Assembly: GCA_028275825.1 (NCBI GenBank)
Contig: JAPWTX010000007.1
Coordinates: 1 to 54,913, forward strand
Direction: 5' to 3'
DNA: 54,913 nucleotides
Source: Ignisphaera sp.
GTDB taxonomy: Archaea; Thermoproteota; Thermoprotei_A; Sulfolobales; Ignisphaeraceae
Position numbers and translations under genes: made by a program. Within the stretch, counting starts at the first letter, position 1, and each line of letters begins with the position of its first letter. Below the pieces are notes generated by a model. It searched no databases. It was given only the letters and a program-made list of their open reading frames with translations, and was not told where the DNA came from. Shown in pieces: positions 53,588 through 54,913 of the stretch.

Positions 53588-54319
53588 CGATCTTTGGAGC
53601 TGTGGCTGAGTAGTTAGAACATTTCTAATTTGTTTTCGGTACAACTCAAATTCTATGTATATTGTTATTACTGAAAGCACTAAGGGTAGCAGGGCTAGCG
53701 CTATTAGTATCCATGGGTTCTTCAGTAAGGCTATGTATAGCGGTGTGTAGATTATGCTACTTCTCTCGAGGCATAGCATCCCAGCTAAGGTACTTACACA
53801 TCCTCCTAGTGGTAAAGCAGGTACTATATCAGCTACAGCAACTCTTAGGAGAGCCATGAAGAGTGTTACTAGAAGCATTGCTACAAGGCCTGAGGCAGGT
53901 ATATACTCAAGGTAAACAATGTTAATAACCTTCAGGGTATCAACCCCGTTACTACGAACAACATGTATCTCCTCCTTACTCGTCAAGAGCCTTGTCAAGC
54001 CATACACACTGAAAACAATTGTTATTGATGCTCCTATGAATATAGCAAGGGAAATAATCGATAAGTTCTCAAGAGCTCTAAAGATGACGGGCTTGCCAAG
54101 CACATAGACTCTGCTACTTGTGAAGCTTACGACACCCTCAACAATGCCTCCACCAATAACAGCTACTGGTGTTGCTATGGAGATAACTATGAATACAGCT
54201 ATAGCTATGCTAGTAACAGCTGTAGCAATGAAGAGAGCGATATGTTTTCTGCTCAGGTATAGCCTCTCAACAGTTATGCTAGGGTATCCTAATCTCTGCC
54301 CCTTGCCCACGAACAACAC
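53582..54319 (-). CDS. Polytopic membrane protein of unknown function
   Basis: A protein of about 245 residues with about five hydrophobic segments (for example HIALFIATAVTSIAIAVFIVIS, NLSIISLAIFIGASITIVF, GLVAMLLVTLFMALL, ILIALALLPLVLSVITIY). The frame is open to 54370, but the upstream gene ends at 54279, so a GTG at 54319 or 54310 is a more likely start and still overlaps it. No family was recognised. It is probably co-expressed with the partial gene upstream. Confidence 0.6.
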   Translation of the reverse strand: MLFVGKGQRLGYPSITVERLYLSRKHIALFIATAVTSIAIAVFIVISIATPVAVIGGGIVEGVVSFTSSRVYVLGKPVIFRALENLSIISLAIFIGASITIVFSVYGLTRLLTSKEEIHVVRSNGVDTLKVINIVYLEYIPASGLVAMLLVTLFMALLRVAVADIVPALPLGGCVSTLAGMLCLERSSIIYTPLYIALLKNPWILIALALLPLVLSVITIYIEFELYRKQIRNVLTTQPQLQRSL

Positions 54320-54913
54320 CCAAGAAGTTGTAGTAAACCCTAGCTGTGTAGGCACCTCTCTCCTTAACAAACCTGCTAAACTCTATGGCAAGCTGAGACA
54401 GTGGCTCAACTCTGTACTCCATAGAGAACACAACTGCTTGCCTAGTATGCGAGAACAGCTCAACCCTAACACTTATCGGCACAGGATTGTCGTTGTTGAT
54501 GACTAGGGTATCGTTAAAGGACTTAACTATTGGCTCTCTCCAGTTAAACACCGCTACATAGCTACCCCTAAGCTCGCCCCTATCAAGCTTAAAGATGCAG
54601 TCAATTGAGAAGCTCTCCATAACGCTTGCTGGTGGCGATGGCAGGTAGCCAACACCTTTAGCACTAGTCCTGTTCCACAGGAACTGATAGAAATCCCTAG
54701 GTATGTGAACATCTATTATTGCTGTAGAGCCATTAACAAACCTAGTTGTGTTAACCCCTAGAGAACCACCAACAATACATGATGCGTCAACAAGGCTAAG
54801 CTCCGACAAGTTAAGCACAATTCTATAGATGCTTCTGTAGAGGTCTAGAGACGCAGATAAGAGATCTATCCTCGGTGTGTAGTAGAATGGGGGGCTATTA
54901 TCGATGTATGTAA
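54279..54913 (-). CDS. Partial protein of unknown function (5' end outside the window)
   Basis: The frame is open from the right edge of the window (TYIDNSPPFYYTPRIDLLSA...) through a possible internal GTG at 54818 to its stop at 54279, so the true start lies beyond 54913. The visible 210 residues are beta-rich with several Asn-X-Ser/Thr sites (NRTS, NGST, NDT), suggesting an outside-facing domain, and contain no membrane segment. No family was recognised. Its end overlaps the membrane protein gene. Confidence 0.6.
   Translation of the reverse strand, partial: TYIDNSPPFYYTPRIDLLSASLDLYRSIYRIVLNLSELSLVDASCIVGGSLGVNTTRFVNGSTAIIDVHIPRDFYQFLWNRTSAKGVGYLPSPPASVMESFSIDCIFKLDRGELRGSYVAVFNWREPIVKSFNDTLVINNDNPVPISVRVELFSHTRQAVVFSMEYRVEPLSQLAIEFSRFVKERGAYTARVYYNFLGVVRGQGAEIRIP

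Overview
This 54.9 kb window reads as a chromosomal segment of a hyperthermophilic crenarchaeon (Thermoprotei; Desulfurococcales or an Ignisphaera-like lineage is a guess). The signs are tungsten-type aldehyde ferredoxin oxidoreductases, an archaeal methanopterin-type pterin pathway, TATA boxes about 26 nt before start sites, leaderless or short-leader genes, GGTG-type ribosome-binding sites, VapBC and HEPN/MNT toxin-antitoxin pairs, and relics of archaeal IS200/IS605 elements. No rRNA, tRNA, CRISPR array or intact transposase was seen.

Layout. 1-166: the N-terminus of a Gfo/Idh/MocA oxidoreductase, then a transporter relic. 492-4669: aldehyde ferredoxin oxidoreductase (AOR) module 1, with a GltD-like flavoprotein carrying Fe-S clusters, a MoaD-like protein and an AOR. 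5154-9134: a beta-hydroxyacid dehydrogenase, a PadR-regulated ABC exporter and a small anchored protein. 9689-12114: the thiamine operon thiM-thiE-thiL. 12550-13189: a decayed DUF3782 nuclease. 13324-16221: AOR module 2, with a second AOR, a class II aldolase and a divergent MoaD-like protein. 16402-20725: an MFS transporter, a ceramidase-like protein and a GH51 arabinofuranosidase. 20852-26895: a six-gene MoxR/DUF58/DUF4129/DUF4350 membrane operon. 27158-31421: a metallo-beta-lactamase-fold protein and an isomerase/oxidoreductase/isomerase sugar cluster. 31732-38955: a pterin cofactor locus (core MetE, CitG-like, MptE, beta-RFAP synthase, MptA; divergently MptD, DUF447, DUF1464). 39507-40760: a serpin. 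41573-48264: a MacB-like ABC system with a giant repeat protein and small membrane/regulatory genes. 48842-50597: an ECF S component and a PhoU-like regulator. 51038-53163: VapBC and HEPN/MNT. 53582-54913: the end of a membrane-protein operon that leaves the window.

How the genes work together. The two AOR modules each pair a tungstopterin enzyme with a MoaD-like sulfur carrier. In one module the likely electron partner is a flavoprotein with four Fe-S clusters; in the other the AOR follows an aldolase that could supply an aldehyde. The pterin genes would make a methanopterin-like one-carbon carrier, and the co-directional core MetE is a natural user of it. The GH51 enzyme, MFS transporter, aldolase and epimerase cluster suggest use of plant-type sugars.

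The most unusual content is in the gaps. Several short non-coding families occur here: a ~250-bp element present twice in inverted orientation, with a conserved TATA box and stem-loops; a 125-bp sequence present twice with one mismatch; a ~155-bp element present twice in inverted orientation, with structure-preserving changes; a single strongly folded leader before HEPN/MNT; and four IS200/IS605-type remnants that keep the last tnpB codons and the right-end hairpin. All domain and family names come from reading the proteins by eye, with no database search.
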